From positions 236,655,918 through 236,719,917 of the forward strand of contig CM076189.1 of NCBI GenBank assembly GCA_038277395.1: a stretch of DNA of 64,000 nt. Direction: 5' to 3'. Position 1 is the stretch's first letter. Each line of letters opens with the position of its first letter. A program made the translations under genes and the position numbers. The DNA comes from Dryocosmus kuriphilus (taxonomy: Eukaryota; Arthropoda; Insecta; Hymenoptera; Cynipidae). Below the pieces are notes generated by a model. The model saw only the letters and a program-made list of their open reading frames with translations, was not told where the DNA came from and did no database searches. Positions 52,966 to 64,000 of this stretch are shown one piece after another.

Positions 52966-54815
52966 ATCTGTAAATGGCATCTGGGACGAAAAAGCTTCTA
53001 TCATGCGATTATTATCGATATAACTTTCGTAATTTTCAACTTTTTAATATGTTTTTGTGGATTTTGAAATAATGAGTGAATAAAAAAAGAAAATTAATTA
53101 TTTCAATTATTTTGAAAAATACCAGATTATCATGAAAATTCTACTTTTTTTTCTTAATTCTGAAGAAATTTTTGACATCCAAGTCTATAATTTTCCTTAG
53201 GAAACAAAGAACACAAAATTACGTTAACTAATTATCTCAAGCTCAAAAATGAGCATTGCTAAAAGTGATTTATAAAATTTAGGAAAATATTCATTGTTAA
53301 TAGTAGCTAATCTTGGAAGAGAACTAAGTCGAACTTTGGAAAAAATATTTCAACTTAAAATTTTTTATCTAACAGTAGCTATTCAGAGTTTGATGTTTTT
53401 GCTTTCTCTTTAAACTCGCTTTATTTCTTAAAAGACTCTCTACAAATCTCTTTGACACGTTTTTATTTTTTAAATTGTATTTAGAAATTACTGTATTGTT
53501 ATTTTTATAAACAGATTATAAACAGTATTTGTCTTTAATAAAATTCTCTTTTATGTAGACAATCTTTCAAGGAATAAAATAAGCCCTACAACATATATAG
53601 AATTAAATACGAATTCCAACTTTTACCTAAGAAGAAAGAAAACACATAAAACCTTAAATAAATATCGTTAAATAAAAAATTGTACTCAACTTTATAAATA
53701 ATTTTTGACAATGCTCATCCAAAGCTGAACAAGTTCCATTTTACCACTTACTGCTATATACAAATGAAACTAAGCCCTGATTATTCTTTTTGAATAAGAT
53801 ATTATATAGATTTTATAGAGAAATGTTCATTCATCAACAAGACCTCTGTTATCGAAATGACGAGTAAGCTTTTAATTAAACTGTACTCACCGGTTGAGAT
53901 TCCCAACAAGTTAATTAATCAGAGCAACAAGGCTTAAATGTCCCATTTGGCTCTGGATACATTATTAACAACAGTTAAAACGCACCCTTTACGTTTTATT
54001 GGACACTCTTTCGCCTCCAATGAAAATCTGCACGCCTACATAATTAAACTTCCATCAGCACCGCTGAACGTAATGGCAGAAAATGTGAAAATGGAAAACA
54101 AACAAGAAGCATGAGGTTACTGATTTTATAGAAGGATTACAATGTTATAGTTCAGCCATCTTTTATTTATAAAACAAGAGTTTTAATGAAGATAACATGA
54201 GTGTAATGTTAGTATTATTCCTAATAATACTAACATAAGTAATGTGGGCAGTTTTTAATCACCTAAAAATTTCAGGATAAATAGCCCAGAATATCTTACT
54301 AACGGGGAAGTCACCCCTATGACTGGTCACAGAAATACTTTAAGTTACACCCCTAACCCTCTCCAGTGTTTTGCGGAAGGCGGGAAAGACCTCTATGGCC
54401 GAAATTTCGGGATGAATAGCCCAGACCGTCTCTTTAATCGGCTTTTCATACCAAAATATCAGAATGAATAGAAACGGTCTTAATATTTATCCATCTCCTC
54501 CGATACTTAAAGTTTCTTATAAGATTAAAGCTAGTTTCAGGTTCCCCTTCACCTTTCCAGATTCGTAACTTTGGACTAAATAGCGATAAGAAAAAATTCT
54601 TGAAAATATAATTAAATTCATTTTTCCAAGACCTTCTTTCCCGCACAAAATACTAACTGTGTAACAGAATTGTCTGCTCAGCAAGAGTGAACTTTTCATA
54701 AACGGTTTTCATTACAAATATATAGGTAAGCCAATAGCGAAATTGACCTAACAGCAGTAGTCAGGTAACAGGATGGAGAATGTACTAAGGATTTGAGCTA
54801 CGCTTTCGGTTGATG
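52966..54815. other. AT-rich; two minor direct repeats, no gene
   Basis: CTTTCAAGGAATAAAATAAG at 53567 begins a ~125-bp stretch that recurs, diverged, at 55917. AAATTTCAGGATAAATAGCC at 54268 recurs as AAATTTCGGGATGAATAGCC at 54401. The reverse frame 54446-54646 shows no motif. Confidence 0.45.
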
Positions 54816-54817
54816 TA

Positions 54818-55075
54818 TTACGACGGGTTTAACCAAGCTCGAAGTCGACTCTCTTTCGCTACCTTGCCTTGGTTGCCCATATCCAAGTTTCCAACAACCG
54901 CAAACTTAAGATTATATCTGTTGTTCATTAGGTAAGGTTCACCAGCACATAAAGTTATGGTAACTTCCTCTCCACTTTCAATGAAAACCACACTAACAGA
55001 AACGTTTCCTTGATTCAAGCAAACTCTCATCTCAAACAGTCTTTCGAGTGGACAAATGGTCTTCTTGATTGGCAC
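54818..55075 (-). CDS. Unidentified 85-codon ORF
   Basis: The reverse frame has balanced composition unlike the surroundings: KKTICPLERLFEMRVCLNQG, VSVVFIESGEEVTITLCAGE, NLKFAVVGNLDMGNQGK. It alternates hydrophobic and charged residues as in a beta-rich domain and has three cysteines, with no signal peptide. The first listed codon is GTG, not ATG; in frame upstream is CTG TAG CCA, so TAG|CCA could be a splice acceptor, or the ORF could simply start at the internal ATG (EMRV). I do not recognise the family. It may be a host exon or a piece of an undescribed element. A B-related MITE lies 240 bp away. Confidence 0.35.
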   Translation of the reverse strand: MPIKKTICPLERLFEMRVCLNQGNVSVSVVFIESGEEVTITLCAGEPYLMNNRYNLKFAVVGNLDMGNQGKVAKESRLRAWLNPS

Positions 55076-55311
55076 TGGCTACAGCTTATGAAGTCTTGTA
55101 TCTCAAGTTGAAAACCAGGGAGAGAAGACAACTTGTTTATTCTATAGAAAGGGTTTGTCAAGGAGATGTTCTTGCTGGATAATTTCTTTGAATGCTTTCA
55201 ACTTAGAGTTAGATGCTTTCCAGCTCGGAGGTTCAAAAGTTTAGATGCTTCCATGTTGTCACGTATTCCAACTTCATGTATCCGTGTTGCAAAGTTTTCG
55301 AAAAAGATGCT

Positions 55312-55852
55312 GCGAAACAGTTCCGAAAAGCGGTTACCTCAGATTTCGTTGAAACTACGTATACTTACGTGTTTTGATGCGTTCATCACAAAAATTATAC
55401 TAAAAATTAAAGCAAATGAATTTTTCATGGTAAAAACCATTAAAACCCCATGAAAATCTCGGAATAAAAGCACATAAGTATACGTAGTTTCAATGAAATC
55501 AGAGACGAAAGTGAGCGAACGCATTTCCGTAACTTTCTTCTTCTTTTTCTTGTTTTTTCCAATACAATCCACTTTTTCTCGAAGAATAATGGTTTAGAGA
55601 AAAAACATATAAAACTGGAAAGATGTATTTTTGTACTAGCTACAACTTTTGTTTAAAATATTTTTCTAAACTCTGCGTATTTACTAATAAATAAAAAAAA
55701 AACCATTATTTTTATGAGTTTTTTACGGTTTTCACCATAAAAATTTCATTTGCGCCAATTTTTAGTAGGATTTTCGTGATCAGCGCATTAAAATACGTAA
55801 GTGTACTTAGTTTCAAGGAAATCGGAGGTACGGGCTTTTCAGAACTCCACCC
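55312..55852. mobile_element. B-family MITE, 541 bp, 6-bp target duplication GATGCT
   Basis: The left end GCGAAACAGTTCCGAAAAGC and right end GCTTTTCAGAACTCCACCC (inverse GGGTGGAGTTCTGAAAAGC) correspond to the termini of element B. GATGCT flanks both sides (55306-55311, 55853-55858). The interior repeats the B terminal block twice in opposite orientations (CGTATACTTACGTGTTTTGA and its inverse near 55470), plus AACGCATTTCCGTAACTTTC as in B. Frames in it are shadows. Confidence 0.8.
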
Positions 55853-55858
55853 GATGCT

Positions 55859-57716
55859 TCTAGTTTGCTTCAAAGTTTGGTGTTAATTTAAACTCAACCA
55901 AACAAGACTGTAAAGCATCTTTCAAGGAATAAAATCAGCTCTTGATAATTAGATTGGATAAGAATTGCAGCTTTCACCTAAAATTGAAGATAAAACACAA
56001 AAATCTGTATAAGATTTGTTAAATAAACAATTTCAACCAAAACAAATTTTTTTCCTTCTTTCTTCGAAATTCGCAGCAATTAATATTAGGTCTATTTTCG
56101 TCGATTTTATGAATCATTATAAAGATTGGTTAAATTTTAAGATTGGCTGTACGTACAGGACATCCTTAAAAATATTTGTCTGGAATTTTAATTAGTTTAC
56201 GTGAATTTTGATTTGAATTTTCAATAAAGAGGAAATGAATTTTCAAGAAAAGTGATTGGAGTTTCAAGTAAGAACATCGAAAACTAAAAAATGAAACATA
56301 TGTTGGTATTCCAATTGTAACTTTATTTTTTAACGGAATTTTCTTAATTCCAATTAAATCTAAAACATTTTATTTATTTCATTTTCAGAAAAAGATTAAA
56401 ATTTCATACATAATAAATGATTTACCTACATAAATACGCTTTAAGCGTGTTATAGTTAATGGAACTTGAAATGTTTTTTTTTTGTATTTATAACAATAAT
56501 TCCGTATAACACGCGTTGATGATTTTAGAATATATGAAAGAAAAGTCACCTAATATTCGTAGTCGTACATGGTTCTGGAGTATTCAAAAACATAAATAAA
56601 TAAAAAGTTCAAAATTAGATTAACCAACACCCTTAAATAGGATTGAAAATTATTCCACAATTTGGAAAATCAACCATTCATTATATAATTTTGAATTTAA
56701 AAACTTTCATAATTATTCTAATTTCGATGCTAAGTTTAAGTTTAATTTCAAAACTGTAGAATCATTCAAATATGAGGCATTGAAACCTGAACAATTTCCA
56801 GGTGTAATTTTTCTGAAATCGCAAATCTTAAACTGGAGACTTCGAAATTAGACATTTTAAAATTCGCAGCCTTTAAGAAAGTGCAATTTTAAGCTGAGTG
56901 AAAGGATTCTGAAATTAAGGGTGATCCACCGAAAGGGCACAAGCTCAAAAAATTAGGCAAATTCCAATACAAATTGCGACAACAAAATTTTTCCAGTGTC
57001 ATTTTCCACATTTTTTCAATTTCAATTTGTTTTCCAGTCTCTTTACATGCGCCTTGAGCGAAAAAATGTCCTTTTCTATTTTCTCTGAACTAGAAGACTT
57101 TTTCAGTTACATCTTTCATGCCTCAATCCACACTGCATTATCTTAGAAACAAGTTTTTTTTGCCCAAAATAAAAATAAAATATGTGTAACTGTTCAAAAG
57201 AAAAAAATTGTCTCGATTTATCCGAAACCTAATAATATTTTTCAATCAAACTTTTCACACAACAATTCAGCACTGAAGTATCTCGGAAGCAAGTTATTGT
57301 TTATTTCTAAATTGAAAATTAAATTTTTGGGAACATTTTGTCTCTAAAATCATAAAACTAGCGTTTGTACCTTTGCGGAACGTCCCTTCCTTCAAATAAA
57401 TAATAATTTTGAAGCTAAAAGTCCTTCAAAAGGAAAGGGTACAAAGTTCCACTGACATATATATGATTAAAGCATATAAATCTGACACTCCTTAAAATTC
57501 CTAAATTTTCAATACAACGAAATTTTAGTCCAGAAAAAATCCGAAATTAAAACATTTCATATTTAAACCGTAAGTACTGTAAGAATGACGAATTATTACA
57601 ATCAAACTTAACAATCTTTAATTGGAAGCCTTCGAAATGAAAAATGAAAATTTTTTGAATGGATAAAAATATAACAATGTCGCTTTAAAAATATAATAAT
57701 TTTCAATACACGTGTA
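55859..57716. other. AT-rich, no gene recognised
   Basis: Contains the second copy of the 53567 repeat (55917-56030). Otherwise nothing recognised. Confidence 0.5.
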
Positions 57717-57718
57717 TA

Positions 57719-57869
57719 TGCTACGGTTAGAGTGATGAACCGGTCATTGTAGACAATAACCGGTCAAAGTGAAGAATCGACCCCCTTTCCAACCCCCTTT
57801 CCAACTGATATTCTTCACTTTGACCGGTTATTGTCTACAATGACCGGATTCATCACTTTAACCGTAACA
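57719..57869. mobile_element. MITE, 151 bp, ~59-bp TIRs, TA duplication
   Basis: TGCTACGGTTAGAGTGATGA ... TTGTAGACAATAACCGGTCA and its inverse at 57811-57869 form a near-perfect hairpin around a C-rich loop (CCCCCTTTCCAACCCCCTTT). TA lies outside both ends, suggesting Tc1/mariner-type mobilisation. Confidence 0.85.
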
Positions 57870-57883
57870 TATATATGTATATA

Positions 57884-58648
57884 GGGAGTATACCTAATAT
57901 CGGACTATACCTAATATCGAACTAATATCGAATTTCGTATTTGCGCGCGCTAAAACCGCTCTCGGGGTGTAGCATTGTGGTAGTATTCTTAATTAATGAA
58001 AGTACCAACAGCAGAACACCTAATTTGTTGTTTAGCAAAGTTTTTGTACACCGGCCGAGTAGATTTTCCAATTCTTAACTTTCTTCAAATGTAAGTGCTT
58101 GTTATTTAAACTATCCCAATATCGCTTTTAAAAAAACTGAAAATACCATTCGATTCGTCTTCATTTACCCTTTCAAAAAAAACACTTTTCAAAATCTCTA
58201 TAACGTTGATACAAGGCAAATGCCGGCCCGATTACTATTGACACACGATTTTACCTAATATCGGACTACACAAAAAACTGTTTACAAATTATGAATGGAA
58301 ATCATAATTATATTTTTTCCTGACAGTTTTGAATTCATGAGTAAACGATCAAAATGGAATTGATATTAGAACCCATTTTTTTGTGTTACAGGTGATTTTG
58401 AATTTCAAAAACACCTTTTCCAAAATAATCCGATATTAGGTATACTCACTTTTTTGTACCGAAAAAAAGATAGTTCACTTAAAACTGCGATATCTCTGGT
58501 TGCATATAGATAAATTGATCATGTAGAGGCTCATTTTTAAGGGTTTAAAAAGCAGATTTAAAATCAGACGTCACACGATAAAAAATTCGCTTTCGGTCGA
58601 AAGTTACGTCTATTCGCGCTTAGTAGTCTGATATTAGGTATACTCACC
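57884..58648. mobile_element. 765-bp element with repeated TACCTAATATCGGACTA motifs
   Basis: The left terminus GGGAGTATACCTAATATCGG and right terminus CTGATATTAGGTATACTCACC are inverted copies inside TATATA-rich flanks. The 17-base motif occurs at 57891, 57908 (one change), 57922 (partial) and 58252 on the + strand, and inverted at 58429 and 58624. No open frame of note. Probably non-autonomous, with multiple transposase-binding sites. Confidence 0.7.
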
Positions 58649-58794
58649 TTATATATATATATAGGAAAAATTAAACAAATGAAAAAGAATTCTTTAATAA
58701 TCATTTTTTATATTAAATAAATTGTTCGAGTATTGTTATAATTGTTATAATTGTAATTTTAACGATACTACTACATATATGCATAATATTTTTT

Positions 58795-59065
58795 ACATTC
58801 TCATTCACGAAAGTGTAATGAAATCGTCCAAATTTTTTATCTCCAGTTTTTAGCGGATCTTTAAGTTTCGGAACTCAGAATCCAAAAATCATAAAATTTT
58901 GTCGGTGTCTGTCTCTCTATCTGTATGTATGTATGTCTGTTTGGTTGCCTGAATTTTTTTGCTACGCTAACTTTTGAAGGATTTATTAAATAAAATCAGC
59001 CTTCAATGAATATTTTAGGGTCCCAAAACTAACGTCAAGCTCGTTAACTAGGTTCATCCAACCAA
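58795..59065 (+). repeat. Repeat family D, copy 2
   Basis: Hairpin ACATTCTCATTCACGAAAGTGT, then TGAAATCGTCC, GGATCTTTAAGTTTCGGAAC, TGTCGGTGTCTGTCTCTCT and AACTTTTGAAGGATTTATTA. It extends to TCAAGCTCGTTAAC like copy 1 and on into AACCAAAACT. Confidence 0.8.
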
Positions 59066-60902
59066 AACTAAAAAATGTGTAGCATTTTCAAAAATATAAA
59101 GAAATTCTCTTATGATTTTTAGAAAAAAAGTTACATGATTTTCAATATTTAAAATTTAAAAGAAAATAGCAAAAACTTTTTTTCTGACAGATTAACCAAT
59201 TTCAATCGAAAATGTTAGCAGATATATCTACCAAAAAAGAATCCATAGGACGCGCGTCGGTTTGAATTTCGTATCTTTCACTTGCAGATTCAAAGAATTA
59301 AAATCCAATCGTTTTGCGACATTTTGAATCTGTCAGCTGTGCGCGATGCTTCAAATCTGCCATTTCACATTAAAGCGTTGAGTGAATAGAATTGAATGAG
59401 ACTGACTGACCTCCAAAAATTTCTGTTGATAATGTGCGATTCATTGAATGTATACATGAATCGTCTGAAAGTCAATATGAAATGGAGGTATTGAACGATC
59501 CCATCCAATGGGTAAAATACGATGCACACATAACAACTTTAAATAAGCGTGAAACTGCAATCTGGAGGTTAAGTCAGGTTACGTTCAGTTGTGTGGGAAA
59601 TGCAGATTACTATTTTAAACAATGAATTGTTTTCAATGAGAAGTATGAAATATTAAATCTCAATTAGAAAATGCAAATTAAATCAAAATTAAACGCATTT
59701 AAATTGAACAATGTATTTATGTATCATAATAAATGCAACCGTTTATTTCTGAATTAAATATTTATGAAGTTTTAACTATTTTTTACAAGAATTCCATTCA
59801 ATTCTCCTGTGCGGAAATTATCAGATTCACACATAGCTTCAGTTCCATGGGCTAGTGCCATGCAGGCATGCAGTCAGCGGCCAGTGCACACAAGTGCACA
59901 TCCGAATGGCTGCAGGACATACGTACACATGGCAGAAACCAATTCCGCTTATATATCTATTTGCATCAAAAACATCCGAATGTTTAGAATTTCAATACCC
60001 GCATTTTCATCAATCTTAATTTCTATCAAATAAACCTTAAGTGACATTTGTGTTAATTTGTGCTCGATATATGGGCAATGTGAAGTTTGATATAACCTAA
60101 AGATTGAAAACTTATTATTTTTCACTTTTCAAGAGTTCATGATAACGATATTTTTATAGATAGAATTAAAGAAAAAATTCTGTTTTTAATGTGTGAAATA
60201 TATAGGGCGTTTAATTTGTATTATTTAAATTTCTAGAGTTGATATCAAATCTCCAGTGAAAAATAATGAAAATTGTTGACTGTTTTCTTAAGCAGAGAAT
60301 CAAATAATTAACTTTTTAACATTTTAATTAACATTTTACTGTGACTTACAATGAAAATAATAAAAATTTGCTAGTATAGATTGAACATCCATATGTGGCG
60401 TGACGCAAAATACAAATAAGTGAAAAACAATTTTAGGTCAACGAAATTAATTAAAATACCTGCAAATGAATAGTCTGCAAATATAAGCAAACTATGCCGG
60501 GATTTATTTAAAAGATGTTAATTTAATAATATTCTAGGGAATTATTGAAATTAATAGTTTAAATATTTTAAATCAATTATTTTCTATCGGAACTATTGTT
60601 CCTTAATAGGTTAATGCTGATTCGTTATCGCTAGTGAATGGGTTCCAATGGGTTCTAGCAAAAATTAGCTGGCAGATTAAAAAAGCTAATTTCTTCTTCA
60701 AAAGTCAGTCTAAGCTATTGGAGGCAATCTGTAATTCCAGTGACAGACACGCAATTCAAAAACCTAAAAACCCATTCAAACGCAGTTGAATGGATTTTTG
60801 TTTCCTGGATAACAAATAAATTAAAAATTATCTCAATGACATTTTTTGATTAAAGAAAAATTAAAAAAATCAGATCATTTTCAGAATTTTGGAACCATCT
60901 TT
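59066..60902. other. No gene recognised
   Basis: AT-rich. A 63-codon frame at 59434-59625 and a 74-codon frame at 59809-60033 have mixed composition, but no recognisable domain and no splice or promoter context. Confidence 0.45.
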
Positions 60903-61045
60903 ACACTCTCATTCACGAGAGTGTGACTGAATCGTCCAAATTTTCAATTTCTAGTTTCTAACGGATCTTTACGCTTCGGTACGTACAGTTCGAAAATCAT
61001 GAAATTTTGCCGGTGTCTCTCTGTCTGTCTATATGTATGTATTGC
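60903..61045 (+). repeat. Repeat family D, copy 3 (truncated)
   Basis: Hairpin ACACTCTCATTCACGAGAGTGT, GAATCGTCC, GGATCTTTACGCTTCGGTAC and GCCGGTGTCTCTCTGTCTG, ending abruptly after TATGTATGTATTGC. Confidence 0.8.
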
Positions 61046-61274
61046 AACGGGGTATTTAATTCACCGCACAAAATCACTTAAAATATCAAAAAAATTAATA
61101 GTCACGACAGTAAGGGGAAAAACAAATCAAGAAACTAATCACATTTTCTCGACTATCTGCGAATAGTCAGTCATAGTCGAAACTAAATGAGTTTTTGATC
61201 GACTATGCGTTAATTCATCTTTTTGTCTAAATAAATCTTATCTTTTACTATTCTTAAATTTCATTACCTTGTGG

Positions 61275-64000
61275 GTTTCTGTTACCACTATACAGCGCGT
61301 CCTCAGGTTGCGGATAGAAGAACGGCCCTTGAGGTTGAACAGCTTCTAAAGATTAACTGCGAATACAAGAATAAGCAGTTGCGGAAAGCCGATAGGAAAC
61401 AGTCGTGGGTGTAGTGAGCCCACACTGGTAGAAAATAGGTACACGACAGCCATGGTTTTGGAGGACTCACCCTTTCGCGTCCATACGCAATAGGTGGGTT
61501 CTATCAAGCTGAGGTGCAGCGTGTATCCACCTAGAAACACTACCCGAACCACACCTAAAAATCTTGTAAGGGAAAAATCCTGCTGCCCATTGGTCACCAC
61601 AGTCATGACACTGCCAGCAAGAGATGTGTGGAATGATTCGCCTGTAGGGTCAACGTGGTATTGATGACGGTGTGGCGCACTGCCTTGCAGGCGGAAGTTA
61701 ATATACGAGGCAGAAACCATAATGTGTCTGACGACAAGTTGACACGGTCCTTGTCATACTTAGACCTAGGGAGGTATGGGTGTTATCACTCCTGGGACGG
61801 TGAGTCACCTGCGATCGGAACAGGAACTCTAACGTGCGGACTTCCTTAAAACTATCATGGCTAACTTCCAAAAACAAACAACTACAATAAAATATCTTAA
61901 GGCGGGAACTCTGAACGCTCGTAGTCTAAATACTGGCAGATTTAGCGTACTCATTGAGATAGCAAAGAGATATGATATTGATATAATAGCACTTCAAGAT
62001 ACATGCTGGTCGGGCGAGTATGCATCAATTTCTAAGGATAACTACACTTTTCTCTATGGCGATCTAAAGGGCACAGACTGGGGACCGGTTTCCTTATTAA
62101 GAAACGAATTTCGCAAACGATTATCGATATGCATTTAATTAACGACCGGTTATCATATATTGCATTAAAGGGTAATTTCTGCAAACAGGTGCTAATCAAC
62201 GTGCACTGCCCTACCGAGGACAAAGACGAAGATACCAAAAATCTTGTTAACGAAACAATCGAACAAGTTTTTGACAAGTTCTCGAAGTTTGACGCAAAAA
62301 TAGGTAGTATTGGGAGATTTCAACGCGAAAATTGGAAAAGAACCAATATATAGGCCTACAATAGGGTCAGAAAGCTTGCATGACCTAAGTATTGATAATG
62401 GGACTAGAGTAATAAACTTTGCAGCTTCAAAGAACCTCGTTATCAAAAGCACATAATTATTTCAAGCATAAAGTATACATAAGGCCACCTGGACATTACC
62501 AGATGGTATCACTCACAATCAGATTGATCACGTTTTAATTGACCGAGGACGTCATACAAACATTCTTGATGTAAGATCGTACAGGGGAATGGATTTTAAT
62601 TCAGACCCCTTTCTTGTGATAATGAAACTAAGATCTAGACGCATAAGAAGTATCTCGAGATAAGTAAAAGTACAAATATGTTTTACAGACCCAAGAAAAG
62701 GGAGTGGGAAAGGAACAAAATACTAGCAATAGAAACGCATGATAAACAAAATAACCCGCGTGAGGTGTACAGGGGAATCAATTTTATAAGGAAAAGCTTT
62801 CAAAGTAGAATGAAAGTAATGAGGGACGAAAATGGCAATCTAGTAGCTGATGCGACAGAGAGACTAAATTTATGGAAAAACTATTTCGATAAGCTACTGA
62901 ACGTAAGCGAAGCCCCCGTTGAACTAAATCTCTGTGACATCCACACTGCTGATCTACTAATTGATGAGCCTACTGATAAAGAAATATAAATAGCCATAAA
63001 GAAGTTGAAAAATAACAAGGCCGCGGGCATTGACGACCTACCGTCAGAGCTGATAAAAAATGGGGGCCCTTGCCTCACAAGGCAAATTTGTAAATTAATA
63101 CGCACAATCTGGAAAACAGAACGCATACCGGAGGAATGGAATACCTCTATTATTATACCCATTTTTAAAAAAAATCGATATAAAACTTACTGTAACAATT
63201 ATCGGAGAATTTCACTTGTGCCTTCGTGCTATAAGATCCTATCCAATGTAATCCTGAAGTAGACTAACCCCTTTTGCTGAGGAAATCATTGGGGATTACC
63301 AGTGTGGATTCCGCCGAAACCGGTCTACAAGCGATCAAATGTTTACAATTAGATAACTGTTAGAAAAGAAATGGGAATTTAATGAAGCAATACATCAGCT
63401 ATTTAGCGACTTCAAAAAAGCTTACGACTCTATTATACGCGCAGAATGTACTAGATTCTAGAGTTCTTGGGTGTATCAAGGAAATCGGTTACACTTATCG
63501 AAGTTTGCTGGAGCGTCAGTAGGGGTAGAATACGCATAAACAGAAGTTTATCTGAAGAGTTTTTGATCCGCGATGGCCTGAAACAGGGCGATACGCTTTC
63601 ATACATCCTTTTCGACTTAGTTTTAGAATACGTAATCAGACAAGTACAAACGAATCCATGCGGTGCTACCCTCAATGGGATAATACAAATTCTGGGATAT
63701 GCGGATGATCTCGACTTACTCGGGGATGATAAAGAAACGTTAGCTAAAAATGCAGAAATCTTGATCACAAAAACCAAGGAAATAGGTTTAGAAGTTAGCG
63801 AATCGAAGACAAAATATTTAACCGTCGACAGATCAGAACAAAGCAATGAAGAGAGGGATCTAATGGCCGGTAATATGAAATTTGAAAGAGCTGATGAGCT
63901 TAAATACCTCGGGACTATTATAACTAGTGACAATAACATTAAAACGGAAATGAACAGGCGGCTGCCCGATGGCAATGGGTGCTACTATGCAGCAAATACA
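61275..64000 (+). mobile_element. LINE (RTE-like or related), 5' UTR to RT, runs off the window
   Basis: A GC-richer 5' UTR (61275-61856) is followed by endonuclease and reverse transcriptase coding sequence up to the window edge. Nearly full-length at the 5' end, which is unusual for LINEs in this window. Confidence 0.85.
61857..64000 (+). pseudogene. LINE endonuclease-reverse transcriptase, frameshifted
   Basis: Starts at ATG 61857 with LKAGTLNARSLNTGRFSVLI and YDIDIIALQDTCW (endonuclease N-Q/E residues). It then has a one-base loss in a G-run near 62084, after which GTGFLIKKRI and VLINVHCPTEDK follow in the next frame. A second shift near 62305 restores VLGDFNAKIGKEPI, and HNQIDHVLIDRGRHTN holds the catalytic D-H. 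RT blocks: KKLKNNKAAGIDDLPSELIK, EEWNTSIIIPIFKKN, YQCGFRRNRSTSDQMFTIR, FSDFKKAYDS (motif A Asp kept), IRDGLKQGDTLSYILFD and GYADDLDLLGDD (YADD intact), then KYLGTIIT. Stops include TAA after IKST, TAA before AIKKLK and TAA after FTIR. The endonuclease resembles the type often annotated 'craniofacial development protein 2-like', which points to RTE-like elements. The product is inactive. Confidence 0.85.

Noticed and set aside
63451..63975. 174-codon reverse frame
   Set aside because: Antisense to the LINE reverse transcriptase containing YADD; a shadow.
1..64000. CRISPR array or prokaryotic operon
   Set aside because: The regular repeats here have unit lengths of 80-180 bp with diverged units and no unique spacers; there are no bacterial-type genes, ribosome-binding sites or terminators.

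Overview
The window is AT-rich, repeat-dominated eukaryotic DNA, most likely from an insect. The evidence is the mix of elements: Tc1 and mariner transposons, a Merlin/IS1595-like transposase, Penelope-like GIY-YIG fragments, several LINE clades, a probable solo LTR, many foldback elements and no operons. I cannot name the species; Hymenoptera is a guess. No complete host gene is recognisable, and almost every coding stretch is a decayed transposable-element fragment. Only two or three short open stretches (2590-2916, 24563-24844, 54818-55075) look protein-like and cannot be assigned to a known mobile element.

Layout, 1-12 kb: a ~175-bp satellite, a 176-bp MITE with a TTA duplication, a copy of a dispersed family called A here, a ~1-kb palindrome whose arms carry a SWIM zinc-finger ORF (one arm open, the other broken), and a 2.9-kb hAT-like non-autonomous element (4227-7172) filled with a degenerate ~10-bp repeat. 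After these come a Lys-rich transposase-tail-like ORF, a TTCTAGAA cluster and a hAT-type MITE. 12-18 kb: a nested stack. Repeat A is split by a 4.0-kb element (B) with ~350-bp inverted ends. B contains a Merlin transposase pseudogene, itself split by a full-length Tc1 element. The tail of the same A copy was then cut by a deleted relative of that Tc1.

18-30 kb: Penelope-like fragments, an "aaatggcgga"-type palindrome, another A copy, and a 4.3-kb composite (25.5-29.8 kb) with inverted arrays of a TTTAACGTG-type motif at both ends and inverted repeats nested inside. 30-44 kb: an internally deleted LINE, a 1,874-bp solo LTR, a 150-bp tandem array, a reverse-strand LINE that has lost two catalytic aspartates, more A copies with GAGCGCGAAGCGCGAG motifs, a LINE endonuclease fragment and a mariner pseudogene.

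44-64 kb: a 2.2-kb palindrome built from ~119-bp units with a 356-bp higher-order period, an AAATTTCC simple array, inverted A pieces, a jockey-like LINE 3' end, a B-related MITE with a 6-bp duplication, a TA-flanked MITE, an element with repeated TACCTAATATCGGACTA motifs, two copies of a second hairpin-headed family (D), and a frameshifted LINE running off the right edge.

Nothing here forms a working pathway. The region is best read as a layered TE graveyard, and its main interest is repeat architecture: hairpin-headed families A and D, satellite-filled non-autonomous elements, and long palindromes.
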